DNA of 64,000 nt, from positions 9,565,501 to 9,629,500 of the forward strand of contig NC_092576.1 in NCBI RefSeq assembly GCF_037975245.1, in the 5' to 3' direction. Under the pieces are notes generated by a model. It did no database searches. It was not told where the DNA came from and saw only the letters and a list, made by a program, of their open reading frames with translations. The position numbers and the translations under genes are program-made. Shown in pieces: positions 52,286 to 63,834 of this stretch. Source of the stretch: Apostichopus japonicus. Lineage: Eukaryota > Echinodermata > Holothuroidea > Aspidochirotida > Stichopodidae. Each line of letters starts with the position of its first letter. Position 1 is the stretch's first letter.

Positions 52286-52723
52286 TAGGGATGCACCGGA
52301 TATCCGGTCCGGCCGGACTATCCGGCCGGATAGTGAGCAATTATCCGGTTCCGGCCGGATATTTTTCAAAATCTAGCCGGATCTTTTTCAAAATCGGGCC
52401 GGATCTTTTTCAAAATCTGGCCTGAATTATTCCTTAAAAAGGTGTTGGTATTAACTTAAATCAATGTAAACTATTTCCAAAAATTAATAAAAACATTCAA
52501 AAAGTAAGGAAAAATTAGGTTTAACATGTTTAATTTAATTTTCTCAATGGTCTAACCCACTGTTTCTAAAGATCAACCAAAATAATACAACTACTGTAAT
52601 AATATGAAGCTATATCTACTTCTTATTAATGATTTTCTTTTGTGTAATGAAAAAATCCGGTTCCGTCCGGATTTTATCCGGCCGGATTTCATGTACTATC
52701 CGGCAAAATCCGGTACATCCCTA
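52286..52723. mobile_element. hAT-type MITE, 438 bp, exact TSD
   Basis: The left end TAGGGATGCACCGGAT and the right-end complement TAGGGATGTACCGGAT differ at one base. The octamer TATTTTTC flanks both sides (52278-52285 and 52724-52731). Subterminal CCGGCCGGAT words are repeated at both ends, and the middle is AT-rich and non-coding. It lies about 460 bases upstream of the first candidate SHOC2 leader exon. Confidence 0.92.
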
Positions 52724-53179
52724 TATTTTTCCAAACATGTATTTCTTCTGTTGTGATGACAGTTAAAACATTCCTTTCAACTTATTCACAGGTGTGACAG
52801 ACGAATTGTGGGCCGACACCGATCCAAATAAAAACAGGAGAAAAATACACCAATCGGAACGTGAAAGCCCCTTTAAGCTACCACCGTCTGACAGATTCCG
52901 GTTTCAAAATGGGTGAAATTTGGACGGTTACTACATAAGTGGGGCCTACGAACCTTTTTTTCGGTATCTTTCCCGACCGGTGCTTGGTAACCAGGTCCAT
53001 CCCTCTGTCAACGGAGTGTCGCGGAAGGTGTTATAGTCAAGCTGCACCCTAAGCGTGGCAGTGGAATTCTTGAAAAGCTGATGTTGTGATTCAAAGCATC
53101 AGTGTTTTGTAGATTAGAGGACTATTCATTCATTCAGGTGTGCTAATCTCCGATCTTGACTTTAAATCTATTCTCTCAG

Positions 53180-53216
53180 TCGAGCCGCTTCTCTGCCGAC
53201 CATTCTGACGAGGACC
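53180..53216 (+). other. SHOC2: candidate SHOC2 5' UTR exon
   Basis: A 37-base block lies between a strong acceptor (TTCTCTCAG) and a strong donor (GACC|GTAAGT). The next acceptor, TTTCCTAACAG at 53337-53338, would join it to the first coding exon with a 122-base intron. An upstream exon carrying the transcription start is implied but not identified. Confidence 0.5.
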
Positions 53217-53338
53217 GTAAGTGCTGTGGATTTAAGAAGTTTAAAGAGAACAATGTGTAAGCATTTTTAAAGTGCAGATTAACACTATAAGACACGACAT
53301 AAAAAGTTCATCATTTATCGACTTGAATTTCCTAACAG

Positions 53339-53596
53339 GATCGAGAGAGAGAACTTTCCAAACTTTTGCTTTTAACTTGCCAATAAAACAATAAAAACAA
53401 ACAGTAAAGACAGTAAAAATAAGCCAGTTTCAGTATGAGTGCACATCAAGAATTAGATGGGAAGGGTAAAGGCAGAGACAGGGGGTGTTCGACACCCACC
53501 CCGGAAGGGGGCAAGAAATCAGTCACCGTGAGGATATCTGAGAAAGATATCAAAAACACAAGGCCAGAGAAGAGGAAGAAGAAGACCGCAGATGTT
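53339..53596 (+). CDS. SHOC2: SHOC2 first coding exon with 5' UTR
   Basis: The coding part starts at ATG 53435 (A at -3) and runs 54 codons to GATGTT|GTAAGT, phase 0. It encodes a charged disordered tail rich in Lys, Arg and Gly. It is about 35 residues shorter than the human tail. In place of the human RVxF-type PP1 docking segment it has KKSVTVRI (27-34), with Val32 where Phe is expected. Confidence 0.88.
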
Positions 53597-56500
53597 GTAA
53601 GTTTCAAAATTTCCTTTTTACTTTGTTTATTTTTTCGCTATTTTCTGTTTCTCTTCAAACAAAAATTTTAAATTAAATTATTTTCAAATAAAATATTTCA
53701 ACTAGTCGCATTTTGTAATGGAAACCTTTACTGTGAAATATATTATTTAAGAGATGAGAAAATTAAAGGTAATTTCAGTTGATCCAAGGGAGATTCTTGC
53801 GGCCTATCCAATGGTAAAATTATAGCGACTGTGTGTGTTTGATCAACAACTGTTCCTCCCCCCCCCCCCCCAACTAATCTGGGTACTGCCTTGCCGAATC
53901 TGGGCACCGCCTTGATCAACTTCGGTACCACCTTGATCAACCTTGGCACCGCCTTTTATTTTCTTATCAATTATGAAATGAGGTTTTGTCAACAAGTAAT
54001 TAAACGAATCCTTTCCTTTTCTGAAAATTTTCATCACCCAAGGTGTTAGTGAAGGTCAAAGGTCAGCAGTGCTCCAAATTTGAAAATGTTAACCCTTGAT
54101 GATATCTCATGATACTAAATTTGCACAATTCCCACAATATGTGGGGATGACTCATGAGTGCAAAAGTTGTGTTAGTGGAAGGTCAAAGGTCACTTGAAGT
54201 CCACAAGAAGTTTGAACCCTGTACTTGCGGTATTGCTATAAAGAAAGTTCAGGTACTGTTTATTTTGTTCACAGTAGAATGAAACTAAAACATGGAAATT
54301 AAAACCATTTAACACAGTTTTGGATTTCTGTTTTCTCTATTTCTCTTTTTTTTGTTTTTTAGGATATTAGTAAGGAATTTTCAAAATGCAAAGAGAGAGG
54401 GGACAAACGATTGGATCTGAGCAAGCATGCAGTAAGTAGTCATTCAAATCAAAGTACCACTTATAAGCTACCTCCCCACCCCCCCCCCCTCCCCTCCACC
54501 CATGCCATTTCACTTTAATAGATAAAGTATCCCTAAGCTGCACCTTAAAAGTTTAAAAGCAATATCGGAAGTTTACCATTGTGTAATATGACCGAATGCA
54601 TTTAGTTACAAAATTCAGAAAGTGCTCCCTATTTGCATTATGGATGTTAGACTGAGCACTACCAGCCCAAATTTTGATGAATGTTTATAAACAAACATAT
54701 CTCCTCTTTGGTATATGATGGAAGAAAAAAAATATATCAGATTAAAATGATTTGATTTCGTTATCGAAATGACATAATTCCACATCCTCAGTGTCAAAGT
54801 CACACGTCAAGAACATGTATACAATAGACGTCGGAGCATTCTGTTTGTCAACTTTTCCTGTCCTAAGTTCCTGGCATCGTATTACAACAAGGTGCTCCAG
54901 TGAATAATTTAGGAATATCATTTATCAAAACATATTTGTGGTAGGTGCCCGGAGGAGATTCAAAGGTCATGTGAAAGTCGATAAACATCCATAAAATGGA
55001 AGACCCTGTATTCATTTGTAAGTTTTTGCATGATGTTTTTAACTGTAGATTTTAAATGCCAAATTACTAAGATTCTGTATAAAATAAACTACATACCGTA
55101 TTTTCATATGTCACAATTGCTAGATCTAGCAATTTTGTCAGTTTGCTCGATGTTATAGAGAAAAAACCTTATTTCCTGTTCTGTGAGAATCAAAACCAAA
55201 TATATTACCGTTCTTTAACTGACTTTTGTTGTCATTCATTTTATTTTTTTTTTTCACAGATAACCACTTTACCAATATCTGTCAAGGATGTAAGTATTGC
55301 CTGCCTTGAAGATTATGAAAATTGTTCAAAATTGTAGGAATTCATAGAAAGATGGAAAAAATCTGTACATACTGTAGAAAAATTCTGTACTAATATTTTA
55401 CTGTGAAGCCCTGGTAATCTGTTCCCCCCCCCCAAAAATAAAATAATGGTAACAGTCCGTGTTGAAAGATTAGCCAACATTTGACCAACACCGACGAAAC
55501 TCATTCGTTCGTTACGAAGACATTTCACAGTCTCGGTAGTCAGACCCATCTCAATGTCAGGTTATAATTTAGGTCAAAATCTAAAGGTTATTAAAACTAA
55601 CCAAATTAACCATAACTGAGGGGTATATTGAGCTTGATTCCAATTGAAAGTTTAACAAACTCATGTGTTCCTGTCAACCATATTAGGTTGCACGAAAGAA
55701 GAAAAATACATTATGGCCAAAAAAAAAAGAAAAAAAAGAAGTCAAATCTGATTTTTAAATCAGGTTAAATCCGATTTGTTTTAAGAAGAAAGAATTTGTT
55801 TGAAAAAAGCCAACCCTGGAAAACTTATGTCTGGGGCAGTTACTGGCGGCATTTAATTGGCAGGCTGATACAGTCTGTTTGCTCGGGACGATTAATATTT
55901 ACGGACCTGGGAAAAGCAAACAACGGCCGACAGCTGCCGTGGTCTGGATGCGATGTGGTTATTTGGTACAGTAAATTGTTTGAAAGGGAAGAGGGGACAT
56001 GGTTTAGTTCAGGTTGTAAATGCTGTAAATAATTAAAGCCCCATCATGCATATCATTATACATGCCAGGAACTAAAGCCATTCCTCACTACAACCTTCTA
56101 CAAACGTTGTTTCTGGTATCATCAAGTACGGTAGTAAATAGTCACACAAACCATGACAGTGTACTTGTCTTTGCAAATTGTTGGTCCGTTGAAGAAGTCC
56201 TGTTGTTTTCTTTGTCTATGTAGTAGCCTAATGGCAGAGGCTTGTCTAGGTATTATGGTAGCTTTGATGTGACATGTAGTATAGCTGACTCAAATTGACT
56301 ATTGGAGCTCTATTTATATTTGTATGTATATTATTGATGGAAGCCTTTAGGAGACACAACTTATTCATTCCTAGCTCGCTACACTGTATCTAGACCTGTA
56401 TTAGCTGACAACTGATGTCACATTAGTCACTAATGTCGAGATCTCACAACCAACCAGTGGACCTATGTTTATATTTTATGGAAGCTTTAGGGTGACCTCT

Positions 56501-59500
56501 AATTTATTAATTCCATTCACACACCTGATGGTGAAGCCCGGTGTGTGTTACGGTTGGCTTTGGAATGTTACATTATTTTGCTTCCAGTTTAATTAATTGA
56601 CAAAGTTCTTTTGTTTATCATTTGCTTATTTACAGTTTTGCTGGTCTAGCTTTTTTTTTACGTTACAGTAGCTTTGGTGTGACATGATTATTTCCTACCA
56701 GTATTGGCAACTGTTGCAGCTGGTGGCCTTCTAACATGATTTACATATAGTTATAAACATATAGTTATAAACCCATTATAAACTGGTCTAAGTTTGATAT
56801 ATGTTATGGTGGCTTTGGTGTAGCTTGGTGTATATTACGGTAGCTTTGAAGTGACATACTTATGACTTCTCTTTCAGCTCACTCAACTGGTGGAACTTTA
56901 TCTATATTGCAATCGACTGACCAACCTTCCAGCAGAAATTGGTCACCTTAGCAACCTAGAAATGCTTGCCCTAAGTGAGAACTCCCTGACAGACCTACCT
57001 ACGGAATTGGGCCAACTCAAACTGATCAAAGTTCTTGATCTCAGACACAATAAACTAAAGGAGGTGAGATATCACTTAAATAAATAATAATAGCTAATGA
57101 CTAATAACTAACGAGATAGCTAGATATCTAATTAATAATTAAAACTGGATGATTAAATGTAACAAAACTGTAATAACACTTACTAGAATTACAACTATTC
57201 AGCAGATTTGAGAAACTTGAAAGGAATAATAGTAATCGTTTTTTTTTTTCTTTTTTGAATTAGAAATTATATAAACCACTTCTGCTTCGACGAGATCAGA
57301 ATTTTTCGAGTATTGCAAGTGTTAAATTGAGAATCAAACACCATTTTTTGAAAAGCAAAAAAAAATAATTGGCCACATCATGCATAAAGAGATGAACAAA
57401 TTTTATTAAAAATGAAGTCATTTTTGCTAGTAGCTGTTCAACATTGGATGTGAAGCAGCTCATGAAACAGAAGACTGTGCATTGTGTTATGCAATAACTG
57501 AGAACAATAGCATACAGTGTGTAGGGAATAAGTTTGGTTTTTGTGTAGCAGTTGTTGAGTGCTCTGAATGTTGTCTCATATCAAATACTCTTATATAAAA
57601 TAATGTCTCATATGTTGCATATAAAATAATGTCTCATATAAAATAATGTCTCATATAAAATACAGTTCCTGCTTTAAAAAAAAAAAAAAACTTATATAAA
57701 TCTTTACACTTGTACAGCAATTTTTGCCCATTTTTGCAAAGCATATTGATATGTGACAATTAGTTAAATGATTCCCATCTATGTGTAGACATTGGGACAT
57801 ATATACTCGACTCATGCGGAGCAGTGACAATTCTCATAATATATCCATGGAAGGCAATACGTTTCATTTGTTATCTTTCTTAACACTGGTTGAAAAAAAA
57901 CAAAACATGAAATTTGTGGTCAATCACATGACATATAAGTTACAAACAGTTGCACACCTTCAGACCCTGCTCCTCATCTCCCCTCCTCCCCCACCCCCCA
58001 GTTCTCATCAGTCAATCAATAAATCAATTCATTTAGTTATATGGTCAAATATCAAAAGTACAAGCAATATTTCATTGGTGGCTAGATACAAGAATAATTT
58101 CTCCAGATGCTTATTGCAATTGTTGCTAAAAGTAAAATACTCTGTTTCCCAAATGCCACCCCCCCCCCCCACTCCGCCCTGTCCCTCTCCTTTTCATCAT
58201 ACACACTAATGATCAGCCGCTGGCTGTCCTTTTCTCCACTTCATCCTCAGATAGTACATTTTGAGGGTGATTTTATCCTCTACTCAAATCCTACTTTCCC
58301 ATCACTCTAAATAAAACAGCCTGTTGTGCTGTATATCAAAGAAAATATGGATAATATTGATTTTTTTTTTTAATTTTCTTTTTTTCCTGTTATGACAGAT
58401 ACCTGAAGTAGTTTACAAGTTGAATTCCCTAACAACCCTATACTTGAGGTTCAACAGAATAACGGTGGTTAAAGAAGATATTGAAAGCTTATCAGTGAGT
58501 ACCATTCTTTTACTTGAGAATCTATCAGTGAGTACCATTCTTGTACTTGAGAACTTTCAATGAGTACCATTCTTGTACTTGGGAACTTATCAGTGAGTAC
58601 CATTCTTGTACTTGAGTACTCATCAGTGAGTTCCATTCTTGTACTTGAGAACTTTCAATGAGTACCATTCTTGTACTTGGGAACTTATCAGTGAGTACCA
58701 TTCTTGTACTTGAGAACTTATTAGTGAGTACCATTCTTGTACTTGAGAACTTTCAATGAGTACCATTCTTGTACTTGGGAACTTATCAGTGAGTACCATT
58801 CTTGTACTTGAGAACTTATTAGTGAGTACCATTCTTGTACTTGAGAACTTTCAGTGAGTACCATTCTTGTACTTGAGAACTTATTAGTGAGTACCATCTT
58901 GTACTTGAGAAGTTATTAGTGAGTACCATTCTTGTACTTGAGAACTTATTAGTGAGTACCATTCTTGTACTTGAGAACTTTCAGTGAGTACCATTCTTGT
59001 ACTTGAGAACTTATTAGTGAGTACCATCTTGTACTTGAGAACTTATTAGTGAGTACCATTCTTGTACTTGAGAACTTATTAGTGAGTACCATTCTTGTAC
59101 TTGAGATCTTTCAGTGAGTACCATTCTTGTACTTGAGATCTTTCATTGAGTACCATTCTTGTACTTGAGAACTTTCAGTGAGTATGAAAGCTTTGCAATA
59201 TGAAGGGTAACTAAGAATGACAATTCATCAAGGGACGTTAAGAATTATCAGTGAGTACCATTGTTGACATTTAAAAAGTGGTCAGTGAGTACTAGTGTTG
59301 TGGTATTTCAAATTAATCAGTGCATACCAGTCTAAAGAATTTATTAGTGAGTACCAATAGGAGGGTGTCGTGGTCAAATGGCTAAAGTTAACGGACTTGC
59401 AATCTAAGTCACGTTTCCTGGTATAATCAATCACTCTTGTCGCAATTTCTATTTAAGGAAGGAACTCCTTTTCTCTTTCAAATTTGATTGTAGGCCTTAA

Positions 59501-62500
59501 AAAAAAGGTTCAAATTCTAAAATGGTCGATACGAACTTACACTATTTTTACTACACCGATCCACTCCACAGAAATTGACGATGTTAAGTTTGCGAGAGAA
59601 CAAGATAAAGGAATTACCGAGAGGTATAGGTCGACTCTCAAACCTCATAACTTTTGATGTCTCCCACAACCACCTGGAACACCTACCAGAGGGTAAGCTT
59701 CATTCTATCCAGAGTAAAACCAGGAATTTACAGATTTTTTTTTTCCTCCTAATGCACAAATAGTTATTGTTATGGCGGCACAACTGCAAAACAAATTGTT
59801 GTTTTTCCTTTCGGATTTCGAATTTTTTACTTTTGAAGAGGCTGTGTGTATCAGAATATGAAATGAGTGGTATTGTATAATAGCTTTGCAACCAAAGTTT
59901 GAGTCACACCCATATCTTAAGTCAAAACAATCGAGCCAAAACATCGCAGAAAAAAACAAAACAGCATTTTATATGGCAGTGTGCATCTATGACATCACGC
60001 CTGACTGCTTGCTTCAAGTCCAAGCGCTTACGGTATCGTTAAAACAAAAACATGTCAACCTTCAAACGATCTCGAAGGATGTTAAAATTTGAATGAACAC
60101 CTGCACCAGGATTCTAACATACATTTCCTTACTTTTTGAAGTCAAGCATAAAGTTAATCCTGAAAAATTCTCTCAAACAATTTGCCTGCTGCAAGCCGCG
60201 GATGTCTTCAATTAGGTTTTCCATTGTGCCCAGCGTTAAGCAGGTATTGTACCAAATATGTCGCATAAATTTGCGCAGAATCTGACCCGAACCTAGGAGA
60301 TAATTGAGAGGGGCGTATCTCTTCCGTACCTTCTCGTCGGAGAGTTATTCGGGTAGCTGTTTCATTGTCAAGGTGTTAAACGTTTCCAATTTGATATAAT
60401 TTCACATCGATATTTCATGTAACGGCAAAGATTTAACGAACCTCGATAAACACTTTATTTATAGTTCTTTTGTGGTTGTAGTTACATAAGTTATATAGCC
60501 ACAGAAGAACAAAACCATCTTCAGCTCAGTTGCCATGGTGACATCATCCTTGTTTGTTGTTGCCAGATGCAATCTGAAAATATCACAAAATGTGGAAATC
60601 ACTAAATGTATAAAAAAAAAGAAAGAATTAATACCTTTGCCATTACAAACATGCTATGAAGTAGGTTGTGATTTTGACTAACAGATGCAAAAAAGTTACA
60701 ACCACCAGAATATCCATGTATGGGGTATCTTCTTTTCATACTCTGTAGTTCTCATTATTTTCATTTTCCATTTTTTCAGAAATTGGCAGATGCATACACC
60801 TCTCATCTTTAGACCTACAACACAATGATCTGTTGGATCTGCCTGACTCAATAGGTTCCCTAACGTCTCTTAGTAGGTTAGGTCTCAGGTAAAAGGAAAA
60901 CTTTATGGAGTTTTTTTTCTTTAAGCTGGGAATTCAATTCGATTTGGAAGTTCCTTCAATGGTATTATATGAGAGAGCGTGGTAGTCAAGTTTGAGTCCT
61001 GGCCAGATCATTACATTGTGTCCTTGGGCAACCTCAATATTAAAATTAATTCATATTATATAACAAAATTTTCTGGATGGTGGAGTAGATAAAAGGCAGT
61101 GTGGCTTTAGAAGCAATGAAACCTAGGTTTTGGAAGGTTGTGGGTACAAAGCCGTTTGTGTATAGTAGGATAGGAGCGAAATGCAGGGAATTGACACATG
61201 TATCATGTTCTACTCAACAATTTGTTGTTTTTGAAAGCGAAGGACAATTTCAAAGTAATCCAGATATATTAGGGGCAGTGGGGGTGTGGGACTTGAGTTC
61301 TTTTTATGCAAAGGATTATAATATTGATAATAATATTTTTTAGTTTCTATGGTTACAAACACTCTCTTCAGTTTTCCTAAGTTTTGATAGTTTAAATTCT
61401 GTTTCATATTTAACAGATATAACCAACTCAGGGGGATACCACACACTCTCAGCAAATGTGTGGAAATGGAAGAGTTCAACGTGGAGGGAAATAACATCGA
61501 ATCTGTACCGGTGAGTCCCTGTTACTGAGGGTGGGGGGGGGGGGGGGGGTGGGGGGAGGGGTGGGGGGGGGGCGGGGGGAGGGGGGTCTCATATCTCATA
61601 TATTTAAATTGGACAAATTATCTATACAAGGCAAACGATGTATAGCAGTTTTTGTACAGAGAAATCATAGTAGTTTATAAGAACCAGGAGGTCAGGGGAC
61701 TTCCAAAAATTGCTGTGCAAAATTTGAAAGAGATAAATTGTTCCCCTTGCTCGGATAAGAAACGTCTGTTAATGTCGCTGGAATTGTACTCACAGTTAAT
61801 TTGTTGGATCGTTTACTTTCTCATTTTAGTAATTGAGGAGTAGAAATGCTAGAGCTGAAAGAATTGAGACTAGAATTAAAGTACTTTAGAAGCATGACTG
61901 ATAGCTAGGTCAAAGGTTAATGGAGACACAAACACAGCCATGATCTCTAGCTGATATGACAGATATCTTTGTGACGAACAACTCTCCTGAATAACTAAGA
62001 ACTGTCTCGTTCCGTGTGGGAGATATCTCAGCTTAGAGGTTGTGTCTGGGAGCTGTCAGTTTGTAAATTTGTGATGCTATCAGTGTCACTAGGATCTAAA
62101 ACAGGGTTGTCCAACCTACGGCCCCGCGGGCCACAGTCCGGCCTGCCGCAGGGTTGCGTCCGGCCCGCCAGAGATGCTCTACGGTGCGAAATTTTAGTGA
62201 GCAGATTTATTGATAACAATTTGAAGCTATATAATCAATTATTCGAACCCTCTGGGTCCAAAAAACTGCATACAGGTCAGTTTGTGTGACACTCTCTCAG
62301 CGGGGGGGGGGGGGGCGGCTGGACTTTATTCATCTGTTCTATCAGGAAGGAAAATAAATCAGTGCGCTCCGCGCGCAGTGCTCACATTTTGTTGCCTTGG
62401 GCTTCGGGCAAAATATCGAAAAATCGAGCTTAGGGTTCATGCGGCCCCCTCCTTCATCATAATCATTCCATGTGGCCCTCCTCTGCAAAAGGTTGGACAA

Positions 62501-63447
62501 CCCTGATCTAAAACCTCTCAATTTCTCCTTCGTTTCATATTTCAGGGTCTATATACTTGATTACAAGATAGAATCATTAGCTAAGGTTCAATATTGATGA
62601 TTCATTGTTTACAAAGCCCCTGCTCCATTACAGATAAAAAAAAATAAAGAAACTTAGAAATACAAATAAGTGAAGCACGTGTGGCTCGATGATGTCATAT
62701 TTTAGACTTGATCAAGTCCTTCAGCCTTGTGTGTCAAGAATCGCTATATCTGTGCTACATCCCAAAATGGTATAAGCCTTTTTCTAAACTGTTTGGGGGA
62801 ATTTTTTCATGAATGGCATCTCTATTACATAGACCAATAACAATTTAATGGTGTTTGTGTGTCTCTAAGAGTTAAACACTGTTCTTGTACCACTTTTAAG
62901 TTCATCTGCACTTATTGGTCGAATATCAGGTAACTCGTGGGGAGCGCTTCATTAATTTTGTCCACGTTTCTCTCCTTCCCACCCCTATTCCTCCCCCTCC
63001 ACCTGGTGCCTTTCAATAATATGCTGGACTGACTTCAACATGCTGCTGATGTCCCTTCTTCGTTTCTTCATTCTCTGTCAGTCAACAGTCCGCGGACGTT
63101 TACATACATTTGCAGTTACGCGGTTCATAAAGGCTTTCATCATGAAGTGTTAAACATGATAAATTTCTGTGTGCAAGTAGTTCTTATTACATTTGTATAG
63201 CATGTCAGCCAATTTGCGTAGCATGTTGCTATGGACGCATTATAAAAATAAATGACTCGCTAGCCATTTCAAACCCCCGTTGTATAGAATTTTGAGTTTT
63301 GATTTTCCAGATTGGTTTATTTTTATGATTTTTGTTTCACAGGAAGGGCTGTTGTCCAGTCTTGCTAATATGACTAACCTTTGTCTGTCTCGCAATAGTT
63401 TTAAGTCTTACCCAGTCGGAGGACCGCAGCAGTTTGCCACCGTCTAT
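53435..63447 (+). CDS. SHOC2: SHOC2 leucine-rich repeat scaffold, 5' part
   Basis: Nine in-frame coding exons give 324 residues: 53435-53596, 54363-54431, 55260-55289, 56878-57063, 58399-58494, 59572-59692, 60780-60888, 61417-61510 and 63343-63447. All introns are GT-AG. After a charged tail come LRRs of the LxxLxLxxNxLxxLP type, including [61 protein letters not shown] and YPVGGPQQF. Alignment by eye with vertebrate SHOC2 is continuous, without gaps in the LRR part. SHOC2 bridges active MRAS and the PP1 catalytic subunit to dephosphorylate the inhibitory site of RAF kinases, raising MAPK signalling. About 220 C-terminal residues lie beyond the right edge. Introns hold a splice-donor minisatellite, a hAT MITE and poly-G tracts. 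Confidence 0.97.
53597..54362 (+). other. SHOC2 intron 1 with DR1-containing repeat
   Basis: Besides a poly-C run (53858-53870) it holds two copies of a ~125-base repeat, each with an exact AGGTCAAAGGTCA (54053-54065 and 54180-54192). This is the inverted counterpart of the family at 12600-13025. The minus-strand Gly/Lys frame across 53743-54037 reflects GATCAACCTTGGCACC-type repeats, not a gene. Confidence 0.7.
54363..54431 (+). CDS. SHOC2: SHOC2 coding exon 2
   Basis: Acceptor TTTTTTAG|GAT and donor GCA|GTAAGT. Twenty-three codons ([13 protein letters not shown], then RLDLSKHA) correspond to the capping segment before the first LRR (human KCREENSMRLDLSKR). Confidence 0.95.
55260..55289 (+). 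CDS. SHOC2: SHOC2 coding exon 3, 30-nt microexon
   Basis: Only ten codons, [10 protein letters not shown], between TTTTTTTTCACAG and GAT|GTAAGT. Both flanking introns are phase 0, so skipping would keep frame but delete the first LxxLP half-repeat. The residues match human SIHILPSSIKE. Confidence 0.93.
56878..57063 (+). CDS. SHOC2: SHOC2 coding exon 4
   Basis: Sixty-two codons from TTCTCTTTCAG|CTC to GAG|GTGAGA. It covers about two and a half LRRs, including [33 protein letters not shown] and [10 protein letters not shown]. Both borders are phase 0. Confidence 0.97.
58399..58494 (+). CDS. SHOC2: SHOC2 coding exon 5
   Basis: Thirty-two codons ([20 protein letters not shown], then [12 protein letters not shown]) from TTATGACAG to TTATCA|GTGAGT. 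The last bases of the exon and its donor form the first unit of the minisatellite that follows. Confidence 0.97.
58486..59185 (+). repeat. 33-bp minisatellite built on the exon 5 splice donor
   Basis: About 22 units of 32-33 bases, each GTGAGTACCATTCTTGTACT followed by TGAGAACTTATCA or TGAGAACTTTCA. The first unit includes the true exon end (AGCTTATCA|GTGAGTACC), so most later units repeat a complete consensus 5' splice site. A three-unit higher-order pattern is visible early in the array. Diverged single copies continue to about 59355. Confidence 0.95.
59365..59440 (+). repeat. SINE family A fragment
   Basis: GGAGGGTGTCGTGGTCAAAT, GGACTTGCAATCT and TTTCCTGG match the tRNA-like head of the SINE at 30817, with losses. 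The body is missing. Confidence 0.5.
59572..59692 (+). CDS. SHOC2: SHOC2 coding exon 6
   Basis: Forty codons plus one base from CCACTCCACAG|AAA to GAGG|GTAAGC. It encodes [20 protein letters not shown] and [16 protein letters not shown]. The carried G and the next exon's AA make the Glu of LPEEIG. Confidence 0.96.
60780..60888 (+). CDS. SHOC2: SHOC2 coding exon 7
   Basis: From TTTTTTCAG|AA to [31 protein letters not shown], then [15 protein letters not shown] and two bases of Arg. Phase 1 in, phase 2 out. Confidence 0.96.
60968..61050 (+). repeat. SINE family A fragment
   Basis: GAGAGCGTGGTAGTCAAG, TTTGAGTCCTGGCCAGATCA and TTGTGTCCTTGGGCAA match the SINE at 30817 with internal deletions; the ATATTAAAATTAATTC-type end resembles its tail. 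Confidence 0.7.
61417..61510 (+). CDS. SHOC2: SHOC2 coding exon 8
   Basis: From TATTTAACAG|A to CCG|GTGAGT: completes Arg, then [14 protein letters not shown] and [12 protein letters not shown]. The intron right after it carries a long G-rich tract on the transcribed RNA strand. Confidence 0.95.
61529..61587 (+). repeat. poly-G tract behind SHOC2 exon 8
   Basis: About 59 bases almost entirely G, broken by single T, A or C. It starts 18 bases downstream of the exon 8 donor. It could form G-quadruplexes in RNA or the non-template strand. Confidence 0.9.
62102..62505. mobile_element. hAT-type MITE, 404 bp, exact TSD
   Basis: Ends CAGGGTTGTCCAACC and GGTTGGACAACCCTG are exact inverted repeats of 15 bases, flanked by identical octamers ATCTAAAA (62094-62101 and 62506-62513). 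The subterminal GGCCCCGCGGGCC and GCGGCCCCC words are typical of Charlie-like hAT ends. No transposase remains. It lies in SHOC2 intron 8. Confidence 0.93.
63343..63447 (+). CDS. SHOC2: SHOC2 coding exon 9
   Basis: Thirty-five codons from TTTGTTTCACAG|GAA to [29 protein letters not shown], then [13 protein letters not shown], matching the conserved YPVGGPxQFxTIY of the family. It is the last exon found in the window. Confidence 0.96.
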
Positions 63448-63834
63448 GTGAGTATTACTCTCTTGAAGGCGGTATTGAGTGTTACGGTGGTTGGGCAGTA
63501 AGACACACCCAGTCGGGGCAATTTTTTTGGGATAAAATATGCTTTAATATCCCGCTTCTAAGCATTGTTACAGGCGTTGTGAACAACGTGAACATCATGT
63601 TTGTATTAAGTAACATTTTGGAACTGTTCGTACTGCCATTAAGTGTGCTTCTAAGGCGTAATGTTAAGTATAATAGGATGGTTTTGTACTTTGCAAGGCG
63701 CCCAATTGATCAACACCCTTGCTAGGAAACATCCATAGGAAATGTTCTTCATTGTGAAGTTTATATTTGTAAGAAGCGTGTTCTCTTCGTTCATGGAAGT
63801 GCACTTTTTTCCAAGGTTTATCCATGCAATATGA

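Noticed and set aside
58525-58832. Repetitive minus-strand frames (Val-Leu-Thr-Asn... blocks)
   Set aside because: They are the reverse reading of the splice-donor minisatellite in SHOC2 intron 5.
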